Source: Candidatus Bathyarchaeota archaeon (GTDB taxonomy: Archaea > Thermoproteota > Bathyarchaeia > TCS64). From it: a stretch of DNA of 15,654 nucleotides. The DNA lies in the NCBI GenBank assembly GCA_018396515.1, contig JAGTQJ010000019.1:1-15654 (forward strand). The letters run 5' to 3'. Shown piece after piece: positions 6,606-13,495 of this stretch (positions within the stretch are counted from its first letter, which is position 1; each line of letters opens with the position of its first letter). The notes beneath the pieces were generated by a model, which saw only the letters and a program-made list of their open reading frames with translations, made no database searches and had not been told where the DNA came from. A program made the position numbers and the translations under genes.

Positions 6606-8006
6606 TTGGTCAAAGACATAAAAAGTATTGAGGTTGAGGTCGCTGGAGAGATCTGGGTCAACAGCGAGGCCTATAGAAACCTCTTAGTCCTATGTGACGA
6701 TTTTGGAAGTAGATTCGCGGGGACTGAGGGGGAGAGGCGCGCCGTCGACTATTTAATGGGGAGGCTCAGGGATTACGGGCTTGAGAATGTGGCTGCCGAC
6801 CCTTACACCTACACCGGATGGAGAAGAGGGCCTGCGAAGCTGGAGCTATTTGAGCCGATTAAGAGGGATCTTCCAGCTATATCCCTACCATTGAGCCCGC
6901 CCGGAGAGGTTGAGGGGGAGATCATAGACCTAGGCAACGGAGATCCCGCAGAGTTTAAGAGGAGGGAGAAGGAGATAGGGGGCAAGATCGTCCTCTGCAC
7001 AAGCGCTCCCGGCCCCTATGGAAGGGAGGTTCACAGGAGGACCAAGTATGGCTACGGGGTCTACATGGGGGCGAGGGGCTTCATCTTCGGGAATCACAAC
7101 CCCGGCCAGCTCCCGGCCACCGGGAGCCTCAGGCCAGCCTATAGGATGGCGGGGGAGATCCCGGCCGTAGGGGTCTCATGGGAGACGGTGAGCTTCATCA
7201 CAAGGCAGATGGAACGGGGCAGGGTTACCGCAAGGGTAAGGACCGAGGACATGATAATGCCCAAGTCCACCTCCTGGAATGTTGTTGGGGAGATCCCCGG
7301 ATCAACCCTAAGGGACAGGTTCATAGTGGTCGGAGCACACTTCGACGGCCATGACATAAGCCAGGGGGCCATGGATGATGCCTCAGGGGCGTGCGTCGTG
7401 GCCGAGGCCGCTAGAGCATTAGCCAAGTTTAAAGGCACCTTTAAGAGGAGCCTTAGATTCCTCCTCTTCTCCGCTGAGGAGCTCGGGGTCACGGGATCCA
7501 CATGTTATGTGGCGAGGCACCTAGAGGAGATGAATAGGGTGGACCTGATGATAAACTGCGACGGTGCAGGGAGGGCGGCTAGGCATACCTTCAGGGTCTC
7601 AGGACCCCCAGAGCTCGTGGATACCCTACAAGCCGTATCAAAGGAGGTTGGATATCCCATGAGGGTTGAGACAACCCTATCCACAGCCTCAGACCACTGG
7701 CCCTTCTACATGCAGTCCGTACCCACAGCCTCCCTATCCTCGGCCACCGAACCAGCAGCCCTACTCCTTGGGAGGGGCTTCGGGCATACAAGCGCCGACA
7801 CCGTAGACAAGGTAGACCATAGGGGCCTAAAGGAAGGAGCCCTAGTCTTGGCCCAGTTCTTGATAAGATTGGCGGACATGGAGAAAATCTCAAGGAGGAT
7901 GACATCGGAGGAGATATCAAACCATCTAGAGAGGACAGGAGTAGCTGAAGAGCTTCGTATCCAAAAATGCTGGTATCAACCCGGAGTCTCTCCCCTAGAT
8001 CAATAA
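6606..8006 (+). CDS. M28-family zinc peptidase with PA-like insert
   Basis: This is a two-zinc aminopeptidase-type enzyme of 466 residues. All expected ligands are visible: His245 in AHFDGHD, bridging Asp257 in MDDASG, catalytic Glu291 and zinc ligand Glu292 in FSAEELG, Asp319 in NCDG and His394 in FGHTSADT. Residues about 100-215 form the protease-associated insert (GEIIDLGNG, GKIVLCTS, RGFIFGNH, IPAVGVSWE) common in this family. There is no signal peptide or membrane segment, so it probably acts in the cytoplasm, although many M28 members are secreted. The start is TTG; no ATG, GTG or TTG alternative follows before the conserved N-terminal helix. The peptide substrate is unknown. Confidence 0.9.
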   Translation: MVKDIKSIEVEVAGEIWVNSEAYRNLLVLCDDFGSRFAGTEGERRAVDYLMGRLRDYGLENVAADPYTYTGWRRGPAKLELFEPIKRDLPAISLPLSPPGEVEGEIIDLGNGDPAEFKRREKEIGGKIVLCTSAPGPYGREVHRRTKYGYGVYMGARGFIFGNHNPGQLPATGSLRPAYRMAGEIPAVGVSWETVSFITRQMERGRVTARVRTEDMIMPKSTSWNVVGEIPGSTLRDRFIVVGAHFDGHDISQGAMDDASGACVVAEAARALAKFKGTFKRSLRFLLFSAEELGVTGSTCYVARHLEEMNRVDLMINCDGAGRAARHTFRVSGPPELVDTLQAVSKEVGYPMRVETTLSTASDHWPFYMQSVPTASLSSATEPAALLLGRGFGHTSADTVDKVDHRGLKEGALVLAQFLIRLADMEKISRRMTSEEISNHLERTGVAEELRIQKCWYQPGVSPLDQ

Positions 8007-8097
8007 TTTACTTGTAAACCTCCCTGCTTAACCTGAATCATCCATCCCCTTTCCCTTCCATAGCGACTCGATTATTAGACAGAACAGTAGATCTTGA

Positions 8098-9285
8098 ATG
8101 GATTGCATGAGCCGTGTAGCCGAAGCCAGAAACCCATTTAAAGGGAATATTCCAGTCCTTACGGCCTCTGAGATGATCTCCAACACGGGATGGAATATGC
8201 AGATGGTCATCTGGCAGCCATACCTTCTAAGCCTGGGAGCCAAGATACCGACACTCGGCCTCCTTCAGGGCTTCTCAACGCTTATGAGGGGGGGTCTCCT
8301 CCTAACCACGGGCAGAATCGCAGACTCCATGGGGAGAAAGAGGCTGATGGTTCTCGCAAGCTCATTGACCATGGTTGGGATGGTGCTAGCTCTGGTTGCC
8401 AATCACTGGATTCTCGTGGTTCCGACGATCATACTCTGGACGGTCGGAGGCTCATTCTGGGAGCCAGCCTTCAGAGCCATGATCGCCGAGTCGGTAGAAC
8501 CCAGAAACAGGGGAACCGCCTTCGGCCTCCTCGGGCTGACATGGTTCCTACCCGGCCTCTACGCCCCAGCCATAGCCGGCTACATAGCAGAGATCCTCGG
8601 CCCAAGGGCGGTCATCACGATCATGATATTAACAGAATCCATCTCATTATCCATCATCATCTTAGGGGTTAGAGAGACCCTAAAGGAGAAAATGAAATCG
8701 AGCAGGAAGGTGATGTCATCGATGAAAGATGTCTTCAAACAGGTGAGAAATGAATCAAAATTTTACACAGCAGCGATCATTCACAGATTTCAAGGTGCCA
8801 TGGGAGAGGGAATATTCTTAGGTGTTCTATTGACCACCTTCGGCTTAGACCTTCTTCAGCTGGGGCTTCTAGTAAACATCTACTCTGCAGTCACAGCAAT
8901 CCTTCAAGTACCGATGGGCAGGCTAAGTGACAGGTATGGGGGAAAGAACCTCCTAATCTTGTCTGGGATGGTTAAAATTATAGCCTTCATCGGCTATTTC
9001 CTCTCAAACAACTTTCCCTCTATACTCCTTTTCCACGCCGTAAACGCCATCTCAGACTCGATCTACATACCCACCTTTAACGCATACCTGGCAGGGCTTG
9101 CTTCCTCAGCGGGAATGGCCACGAGATTCGGAAGTCTCCAGGGCTTGATGGCGCTCATCACATTCCCAGCCCCACTCCTCGGTAGCCAACTCTTCAATAT
9201 CTATGGCTTTCAGATATTCATCATTGCAACAGCCCTGCTTGCAGCTGGCTCCTTGGCCGCCTTCACCAGGCTCAAGCCCATATAA
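8098..9285 (+). CDS. MFS transporter
   Basis: This is a membrane carrier of the major facilitator superfamily, 395 residues, with a pattern of about twelve hydrophobic segments in two halves. The loop 2-3 motif A is GRIADSMGRKR (72-82), and its counterpart in the second half is GRLSDRYGGKN (274-284). A charged central loop at 191-220 (KEKMKSSRKVM region) separates the halves, as usual. The substrate cannot be told; the sequence has the look of drug/sugar-type MFS members. Start ATG 8098 or the in-frame ATG 8107 are both possible. A weak TATA-like ATTATTAG is at 8071-8078. It lies 91 bases after the peptidase gene, so peptide or amino-acid export is an untested idea. Confidence 0.88.
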   Translation: MDCMSRVAEARNPFKGNIPVLTASEMISNTGWNMQMVIWQPYLLSLGAKIPTLGLLQGFSTLMRGGLLLTTGRIADSMGRKRLMVLASSLTMVGMVLALVANHWILVVPTIILWTVGGSFWEPAFRAMIAESVEPRNRGTAFGLLGLTWFLPGLYAPAIAGYIAEILGPRAVITIMILTESISLSIIILGVRETLKEKMKSSRKVMSSMKDVFKQVRNESKFYTAAIIHRFQGAMGEGIFLGVLLTTFGLDLLQLGLLVNIYSAVTAILQVPMGRLSDRYGGKNLLILSGMVKIIAFIGYFLSNNFPSILLFHAVNAISDSIYIPTFNAYLAGLASSAGMATRFGSLQGLMALITFPAPLLGSQLFNIYGFQIFIIATALLAAGSLAAFTRLKPI

Positions 9286-9354
9286 CCATCTCAAGGGAAC
9301 CCGCCTCATACTCTAATAAGCCATAGAGGGTAGAAAATATGCTGAAACAGAAAA

Positions 9355-9362
9355 ATTTATTA
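9355..9362 (+). promoter_or_regulatory. TATA-like box of the small secreted protein gene
   Basis: ATTTATTA, preceded by an A run, is centred 25 bases before the ATG at 9383. The transcript would begin at the start codon; no ribosome site is present. Confidence 0.5.
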
Positions 9363-9382
9363 ATTTCTTTTTTATTCATAAA

Positions 9383-9772
9383 ATGATGAATTATTTAAAA
9401 CTTATTCTATTGGTATTATTATTCTCTTTTATCATTATACCGATACCTCTCGTCCCTGCTGAGGTTGAACCTCTAGCATGGCATGAGTACGATTATTTTG
9501 ATCAGCCGTTTCCTCCAGGCTACTGCATTGAGTTTTCGCGTGATCCATATGCTGTTTCTGTACACATAGATGTAATATTGCCTTCCGGGTATAAGGTCGA
9601 AGTAACAATAGTAGTGGGTGGTCTTAAAAAATGGAGTGGTTTACTAGGAGCAGGTGAGAGTTCCCCAACCATAAACTGCAATGACCAACATACAGTAGTA
9701 CATATAGCTAATCCTAATGACAATCCTCCTTTGAGCCGAGTTGCAGGATATGTCCACTGGATCATGCATTAA
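9383..9772 (+). CDS. Small secreted protein of unknown function
   Basis: This protein of 129 residues is not recognised. Residues 5-26 are a strong signal-peptide-like hydrophobic stretch ending in PAE. The mature part of about 103 residues looks beta-rich, with alternating hydrophobic runs (VSVHIDVIL, KVEVTIVVGG, HTVVHIAN). It carries two cysteines (48 and 99) that could form a disulfide outside the cell. It has many Pro and aromatic residues and ends WIMH. It has its own TATA-like box and sits 44 bases before the membrane-anchored binding protein with the same A/T-rich composition, so the two may be co-expressed. A small beta-sandwich or adhesin-like fold is a guess. Confidence 0.7.
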   Translation: MMNYLKLILLVLLFSFIIIPIPLVPAEVEPLAWHEYDYFDQPFPPGYCIEFSRDPYAVSVHIDVILPSGYKVEVTIVVGGLKKWSGLLGAGESSPTINCNDQHTVVHIANPNDNPPLSRVAGYVHWIMH

Positions 9773-9816
9773 TTCAAGATCACTTTCTAATTATATAATT
9801 TAAATGGTGAGATCTA

Positions 9817-11166
9817 ATGCTATGTTCAAAAAGAAGAATAATTTTCTCTCTCATAATTTTAGTAATCATGAGTTGGGGTCTCACCGGATTACTCATAATC
9901 AATTTAGATAAGCTCACTAATCATCTTCACTTATATGAAGATGAAATAGAGCGACTGCAAGGAATGATTTCAGAACTAAAGGGAAGAATGCTAGAAAATT
10001 TGACCATTAAGATCGGTGTAACTGCGGCATGTGATCGTGATTATGAAAGGACTAGAAGATTTTTTAAAGAAATAATAGAAAAAGATGTGAATGAGTATTG
10101 TTCAAAGATTAATCATGGCGTTAAATTTGAGTTCATTATTAAGAATAATAATGGTACTGGAGGTCAAGCTCTAGAAAACCTTTATGAACTAAAGAATCTT
10201 GGAATCAATATAATTATAGGACATCCATGGTCATCTCAATGTTACGTGAGCATGTCTTATATAAATGAGAATAACATGCTTCTCTTTAGCTCATCAGCCT
10301 CTTCTTATCAATTAGCGAGATCCGATGATAATTTCCTCAGATTATCTCCAGATGATATGGCCCAAGCCCGGGTTATAGCAGAAATGCTCAGAAGTCAGGG
10401 AATAAATGCAATAATTGTCTTATATATAGATTATGAGTGGGGAGTTAAATTGTTCAATAAGTTGGTGAACGAGTTCTCCAAATACGGCGGGGTAGTAGAG
10501 AAGGCGATCCCGATAAGTCGTCCTTGGGAGGCCAATATTACCAATTGCCTATATGAGGCTGAGGCATCAGCCAGAGAAGCTATCACGAGATATGGCTCCA
10601 AGAGTATAGCGGTTCAGCTCATTGGGGCTGGTGAAAGTGCTCTGATAGAGATTGTTAGACAGGCGAAGGACTATCCAACCCTCTACGATCTATACTGGTT
10701 CGGGAGTCACTTCGCAGCTAAAAATAAGGGCTTCATAGAAGAGGCCCCGGAAGAGTCTTCTCACCTCAAGATCTTCAGCCCCCTACCAACAGTGAAGGAA
10801 TCGCCGTTATACTCCATGCTAAATGAGAGATACTATACATTGTTTTCTGAGCCTCTTGATCTTGATATGGCCTCGAGATATGACATCGCCTTTATAATCG
10901 CTAGGGCAATCCTTGAGGCCAGGACCACCGATGTCGGAAAACTGCTTGAGGTTATCCCTGAGGTAGCATCGAAGACCTTTGGAGCCAGCGGCTGGTGTAA
11001 ACTGGACGAGAATGGAGATAGAGAGGCATCTGATTATGAGATCTGGGGCTACGGATATATCGATGGAAGGGTGGATTATATCAAATACGGCCTATACGAT
11101 GGGCTGAGAGGCAAGATCTTCTGGTATACAGATAACCCACCCCGTCTCACCCACCAAACTAGATAA
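9817..11166 (+). CDS. Membrane-anchored type 1 periplasmic-binding protein (Leu/Ile/Val-type)
   Basis: The protein has 449 residues. Residues 9-29 are a membrane segment after a short basic start (KRR). Residues 31-60 (DKLTNHLHLYEDEIERLQGMISELKGR) look like a coiled coil, and from 64 on there is a branched-chain amino-acid/amide-type ligand-binding fold. Diagnostic runs are IKIGVTAA (64-71), FSSSASSYQLARSDDNFLRLSPDD (157-180), VLYIDYEWG (201-209) and SRYDIAFIIARAILEA (353-368). GGTGAG at 9806-9811 is its ribosome site. No ABC permease or ATPase gene is nearby, so it may act as an anchored sensor or receptor. G+C rises from about 32 % near 10141-10200 to about 50 % near 10921-10980. Confidence 0.85.
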   Translation: MLCSKRRIIFSLIILVIMSWGLTGLLIINLDKLTNHLHLYEDEIERLQGMISELKGRMLENLTIKIGVTAACDRDYERTRRFFKEIIEKDVNEYCSKINHGVKFEFIIKNNNGTGGQALENLYELKNLGINIIIGHPWSSQCYVSMSYINENNMLLFSSSASSYQLARSDDNFLRLSPDDMAQARVIAEMLRSQGINAIIVLYIDYEWGVKLFNKLVNEFSKYGGVVEKAIPISRPWEANITNCLYEAEASAREAITRYGSKSIAVQLIGAGESALIEIVRQAKDYPTLYDLYWFGSHFAAKNKGFIEEAPEESSHLKIFSPLPTVKESPLYSMLNERYYTLFSEPLDLDMASRYDIAFIIARAILEARTTDVGKLLEVIPEVASKTFGASGWCKLDENGDREASDYEIWGYGYIDGRVDYIKYGLYDGLRGKIFWYTDNPPRLTHQTR

Positions 11167-11331
11167 ACTCACTCGGGAACGGTTTTACCAAACTTTGAAA
11201 GCGATGGAGAATGCATAAGATACTGAAAGGAGGAGTTACTTAGACATCATTAAACTTGATGAATTTGGGTTGACCTAGAAATTATCAGCAAGGTTTTAGG
11301 GGCCATCCCAATTCAAACTCCTTTCATAATT

Positions 11332-11338
11332 CTAATAA
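11332..11338 (+). promoter_or_regulatory. Weak TATA-like box of the enolase-superfamily gene
   Basis: CTAATAA is centred 28 bases before the GTG at 11363, the spacing seen at other starts in the window. The match to the archaeal consensus is modest. Confidence 0.3.
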
Positions 11339-11362
11339 GTTCTGAGGGGATTGATAGCCCGG

Positions 11363-12532
11363 GTGAAGAGATTGAGGATCACGGATGTCAAGGTTTTGAT
11401 GGTGGCCGTCCCCTTCCATGAACCTATAACCATGTGGTATGGGAAGCGCTCGGCCAGTATACATCCAGTAACCTTCATAGAGACGGATGAGGGGATCACC
11501 GGAGTCAACACAGAGGGGGATGAGCACACCATACTCAATATTTTAAGGCCTAAGCTGATTGGAAAAGACCCCTTCGACATAGAGAGGTTAGAGGCCGAGC
11601 TCGGAAGCCCCCTGAGGGGGAGGTGGGAGGTTCCTCCCAACACGATGGCCGCCATAGACGGAGCCCCCTGGGACATCATAGGAAAGAGCTGCGGAAAGCC
11701 GCTCTACAAGCTCTGGGGTGGAAGGGTTAACGAGAAGGTTTATGTCAGGTACTGGATGCCCTGTAAGGAGCCTGAGGCTCAGGCCGCCGAGGCCGTCAGA
11801 GCTGTGGAGAGGGGATGGAGGGCCTTCAAGATAAAGCTCGGGACCGACCCCAAGACCGACCTTGAGAGGGTGAGGGCTGTTAGGGATGCGGTGGGCGACG
11901 GGGTTCAGCTCTGCTTCGACATGAACGGGGCCTACCCCCCACCGGTGGCCATCAACTTCCTCAAACGTATAGCGAGGTATGAGCCCGCCTATGTCGAGGA
12001 GCCCGTCCCCAACCACTGGCCCTACGACTCAGGGAGCATAGAGGCCATGGCCGACATAAGAAGGATAACCGGTGTCCCGATAGAGGCCCACAGCCACGGC
12101 CCCAACTGCCTCGAGTATGTCAGGCTGCTTGTGGAGAAGAGGGCCGCCGACGCCATCCACCTCAACGTCTCCTTCACGGGAGGTGTATTGGAGGCAAAGA
12201 GGGTCTGCGCAGTGGCGGAGGCTGGGGGCCTCATAGCCACAGGCCAGAGCAGCGCGGCGGAGCTGGGGCCGAGGAATGCCCTATTACTGCACCTGATAAC
12301 CTCGGAGAGGGCCTTCAAGGGGACCAACGACAGCTCCACCCACCACCTGACAGGAGACATAATCAAAGAGGAGTTCGAGACCGTAGATGGAACCCTAAAG
12401 GTTCCTGAGGGTCCAGGCCTGGGGGTGGAGATTGACGGGGAGAAGCTCAGAAAGTATCATGAGCTCTACAAGACAGGCATATACAGGCATGAGGCGGGGA
12501 TTGGCAGAAAGAAGATGAGCCTCTGGTATTAA
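11363..12532 (+). CDS. Enolase-superfamily (mandelate racemase/muconate lactonizing-like) enzyme
   Basis: This is a two-domain enzyme of about 389 residues: an alpha/beta cap (1-130) and a TIM barrel. The superfamily abstracts a proton next to a carboxylate with Mg2+. Seen are the lysine pair F-K156-I-K158 at strand 2, metal ligands Asp186 (FDMNGAY) and Glu212 (VEEP). The third metal position reads PIEAHSHG (238-245) instead of the usual GE or DE. Strand 6 has NVSFTGG without the mandelate-racemase Asp, and strand 7 IATGQSS lacks the His. The reaction is therefore open: a sugar-acid dehydratase, epimerase or other lyase. The start is uncertain: TTG 11351, GTG 11363 (TATA spacing) or TTG 11372 (GGGTGA ribosome site). 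Confidence 0.88.
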   Translation: MKRLRITDVKVLMVAVPFHEPITMWYGKRSASIHPVTFIETDEGITGVNTEGDEHTILNILRPKLIGKDPFDIERLEAELGSPLRGRWEVPPNTMAAIDGAPWDIIGKSCGKPLYKLWGGRVNEKVYVRYWMPCKEPEAQAAEAVRAVERGWRAFKIKLGTDPKTDLERVRAVRDAVGDGVQLCFDMNGAYPPPVAINFLKRIARYEPAYVEEPVPNHWPYDSGSIEAMADIRRITGVPIEAHSHGPNCLEYVRLLVEKRAADAIHLNVSFTGGVLEAKRVCAVAEAGGLIATGQSSAAELGPRNALLLHLITSERAFKGTNDSSTHHLTGDIIKEEFETVDGTLKVPEGPGLGVEIDGEKLRKYHELYKTGIYRHEAGIGRKKMSLWY

Positions 12533-12576
12533 GAACACTACTTCTTTAGAAATAAGTGGGCCAACTATAAATATAA

Positions 12577-12782
12577 GACCCACATCCATTTCTGGATTCA
12601 AAGGGTAGATAACCTTACCAAAGGAGATCAGGAAGGTTTTAGGTGTAAACCCAGGAGATAAGTTGAAGATCATGCTCGGAGATGCCAAGAGCCCTAAAGG
12701 TTATGGAGAGAGCTATCAGGCTGTATGTGAACCCGGTATACCTGAGTTATCTCTGGCCAACCTCGTGTGGCGGCTGATCTGA
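12577..12782 (+). pseudogene. Decayed AbrB/SpoVT-type DNA-binding protein
   Basis: The frame from 12609 reads ITLPKEIRKVLGVNPGDKLKIML, the core of the swapped-hairpin AbrB fold. It is preceded in another frame (12595-12609) by DSKGR. The two parts join if one A is restored after AGA at 12607-12609, giving the family motif DSKGRITLPKEIR. A TAG at 12606-12608 closes the main frame upstream, TAA at 12574-12576 closes the other, and no start codon lies between. After KIML the frame continues 36 codons to TGA at 12780-12782 without recognisable similarity. Such proteins are often antitoxins paired with PIN-domain toxins; no intact toxin follows. Confidence 0.6.
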
Positions 12783-12956
12783 GAGTGGAATATGGATGAC
12801 CCTTCTTCGACTCTATACATACATGCAGCAGTTGCATTGTCAAATGGTCTTATCCATGTCGGAGGAGACAAGGAGGATAAGGGAGGCACTAGCATCTGAA
12901 GGAGGCAAGGCTAAGCCACTATGATATGTTTTAATGGATGAGATGATAAACCATCG
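12783..12956. other. Gene-free stretch behind the AbrB remnant
   Basis: Together with the remnant this makes a 466-base gap. Short frames can be read here (one giving HAAVALSNGLIHVGGDKEDK, another MSEETRRIREALASEGGK), but neither has a clear start, ribosome site or known motif. They may be debris of a partner gene. I see nothing else in it. Confidence 0.4.
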
Positions 12957-12962
12957 CTATAT

Positions 12963-12980
12963 AATCCTTTATAAAGGATT
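12963..12980. promoter_or_regulatory. Perfect 18-bp palindrome over the TATA box of the HIT gene
   Basis: AATCCTTTATAAAGGATT is self-complementary over its whole length. Its core TTTATAAA is a near-ideal archaeal TATA box centred about 27 bases before the ATG at 12999, predicting a leaderless transcript. A second TATA-like CTATATAAT overlaps its left edge (12957-12965). A dimeric repressor bound here would block TBP. The symmetric box might also fire in both directions. Confidence 0.5.
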
Positions 12981-12998
12981 CTCATATAGGTTCCTCTA

Positions 12999-13484
12999 AT
13001 GGAGCGCCCCTGTATATTCTGTAGGATAATTAGGGGGGATGCCCCCGCTCATAGGGTTTATGAGGATGAGAGGGTTTTGGCCTTCTTGGACATCAACCCC
13101 TGCAGCCCAGGCCATACACTGATAATCCCCAAGGCCCATGTTGGGAGGCTTGAGAATCTCTCTGAGGATGATGCCATAGCCCTCTTCCTCGCCCTCCACA
13201 GATTGACCGGGAGCATCCAGAGAGCCGTCGGGGCTCCAGCCACAACCATAGGGATAAACAATGGCCCCGAGAGCGGGCAGGAGGTTCCCCACCTACATAT
13301 CCACATCATCCCCAGGTTCAAAGGGGATAGAGGTGGCGTCGTCCAGAGCGTGGCCAGGGGCTTTAGGCGACCCAGCGATGAGGAGATGAATAAGATAGCT
13401 GAGAGGATAAGAGAAGCGATCAAAGAGGCAAGAGGCGGGATTAGATCACGCGATAGGTTCAAAGGCCAGATATTTCTCCTTTAG
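12999..13484 (+). CDS. HIT-family nucleotide hydrolase/transferase
   Basis: This protein of 161 residues has the full histidine-triad motif HLHIHII (98-104), with His100 as the expected nucleophile in nucleotidyl transfer or AMP hydrolysis. The N-terminal C5-x2-C8, together with His49-region residues, fits the zinc site of Hint/Fhit-like members. DINPCSPGHTLIIPKAHV (31-48) is the conserved strand-loop before it. It is somewhat longer than minimal HINT proteins (about 110-140 residues) because of a charged helical tail at 125-161. The physiological substrate is not evident. It is followed after 11 bases by the flavin oxidoreductase gene, so the two probably share a transcript. Confidence 0.93.
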   Translation: MERPCIFCRIIRGDAPAHRVYEDERVLAFLDINPCSPGHTLIIPKAHVGRLENLSEDDAIALFLALHRLTGSIQRAVGAPATTIGINNGPESGQEVPHLHIHIIPRFKGDRGGVVQSVARGFRRPSDEEMNKIAERIREAIKEARGGIRSRDRFKGQIFLL

Positions 13485-13495
13485 ATGGACCTGAT

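Noticed and set aside
12683..12776. Alternative frame MPRALKVMERAIRLYVNPVYLSY behind the AbrB motif
   Set aside because: It has no ribosome site and no recognisable family, and it competes with the AbrB frame that has a clear family match.
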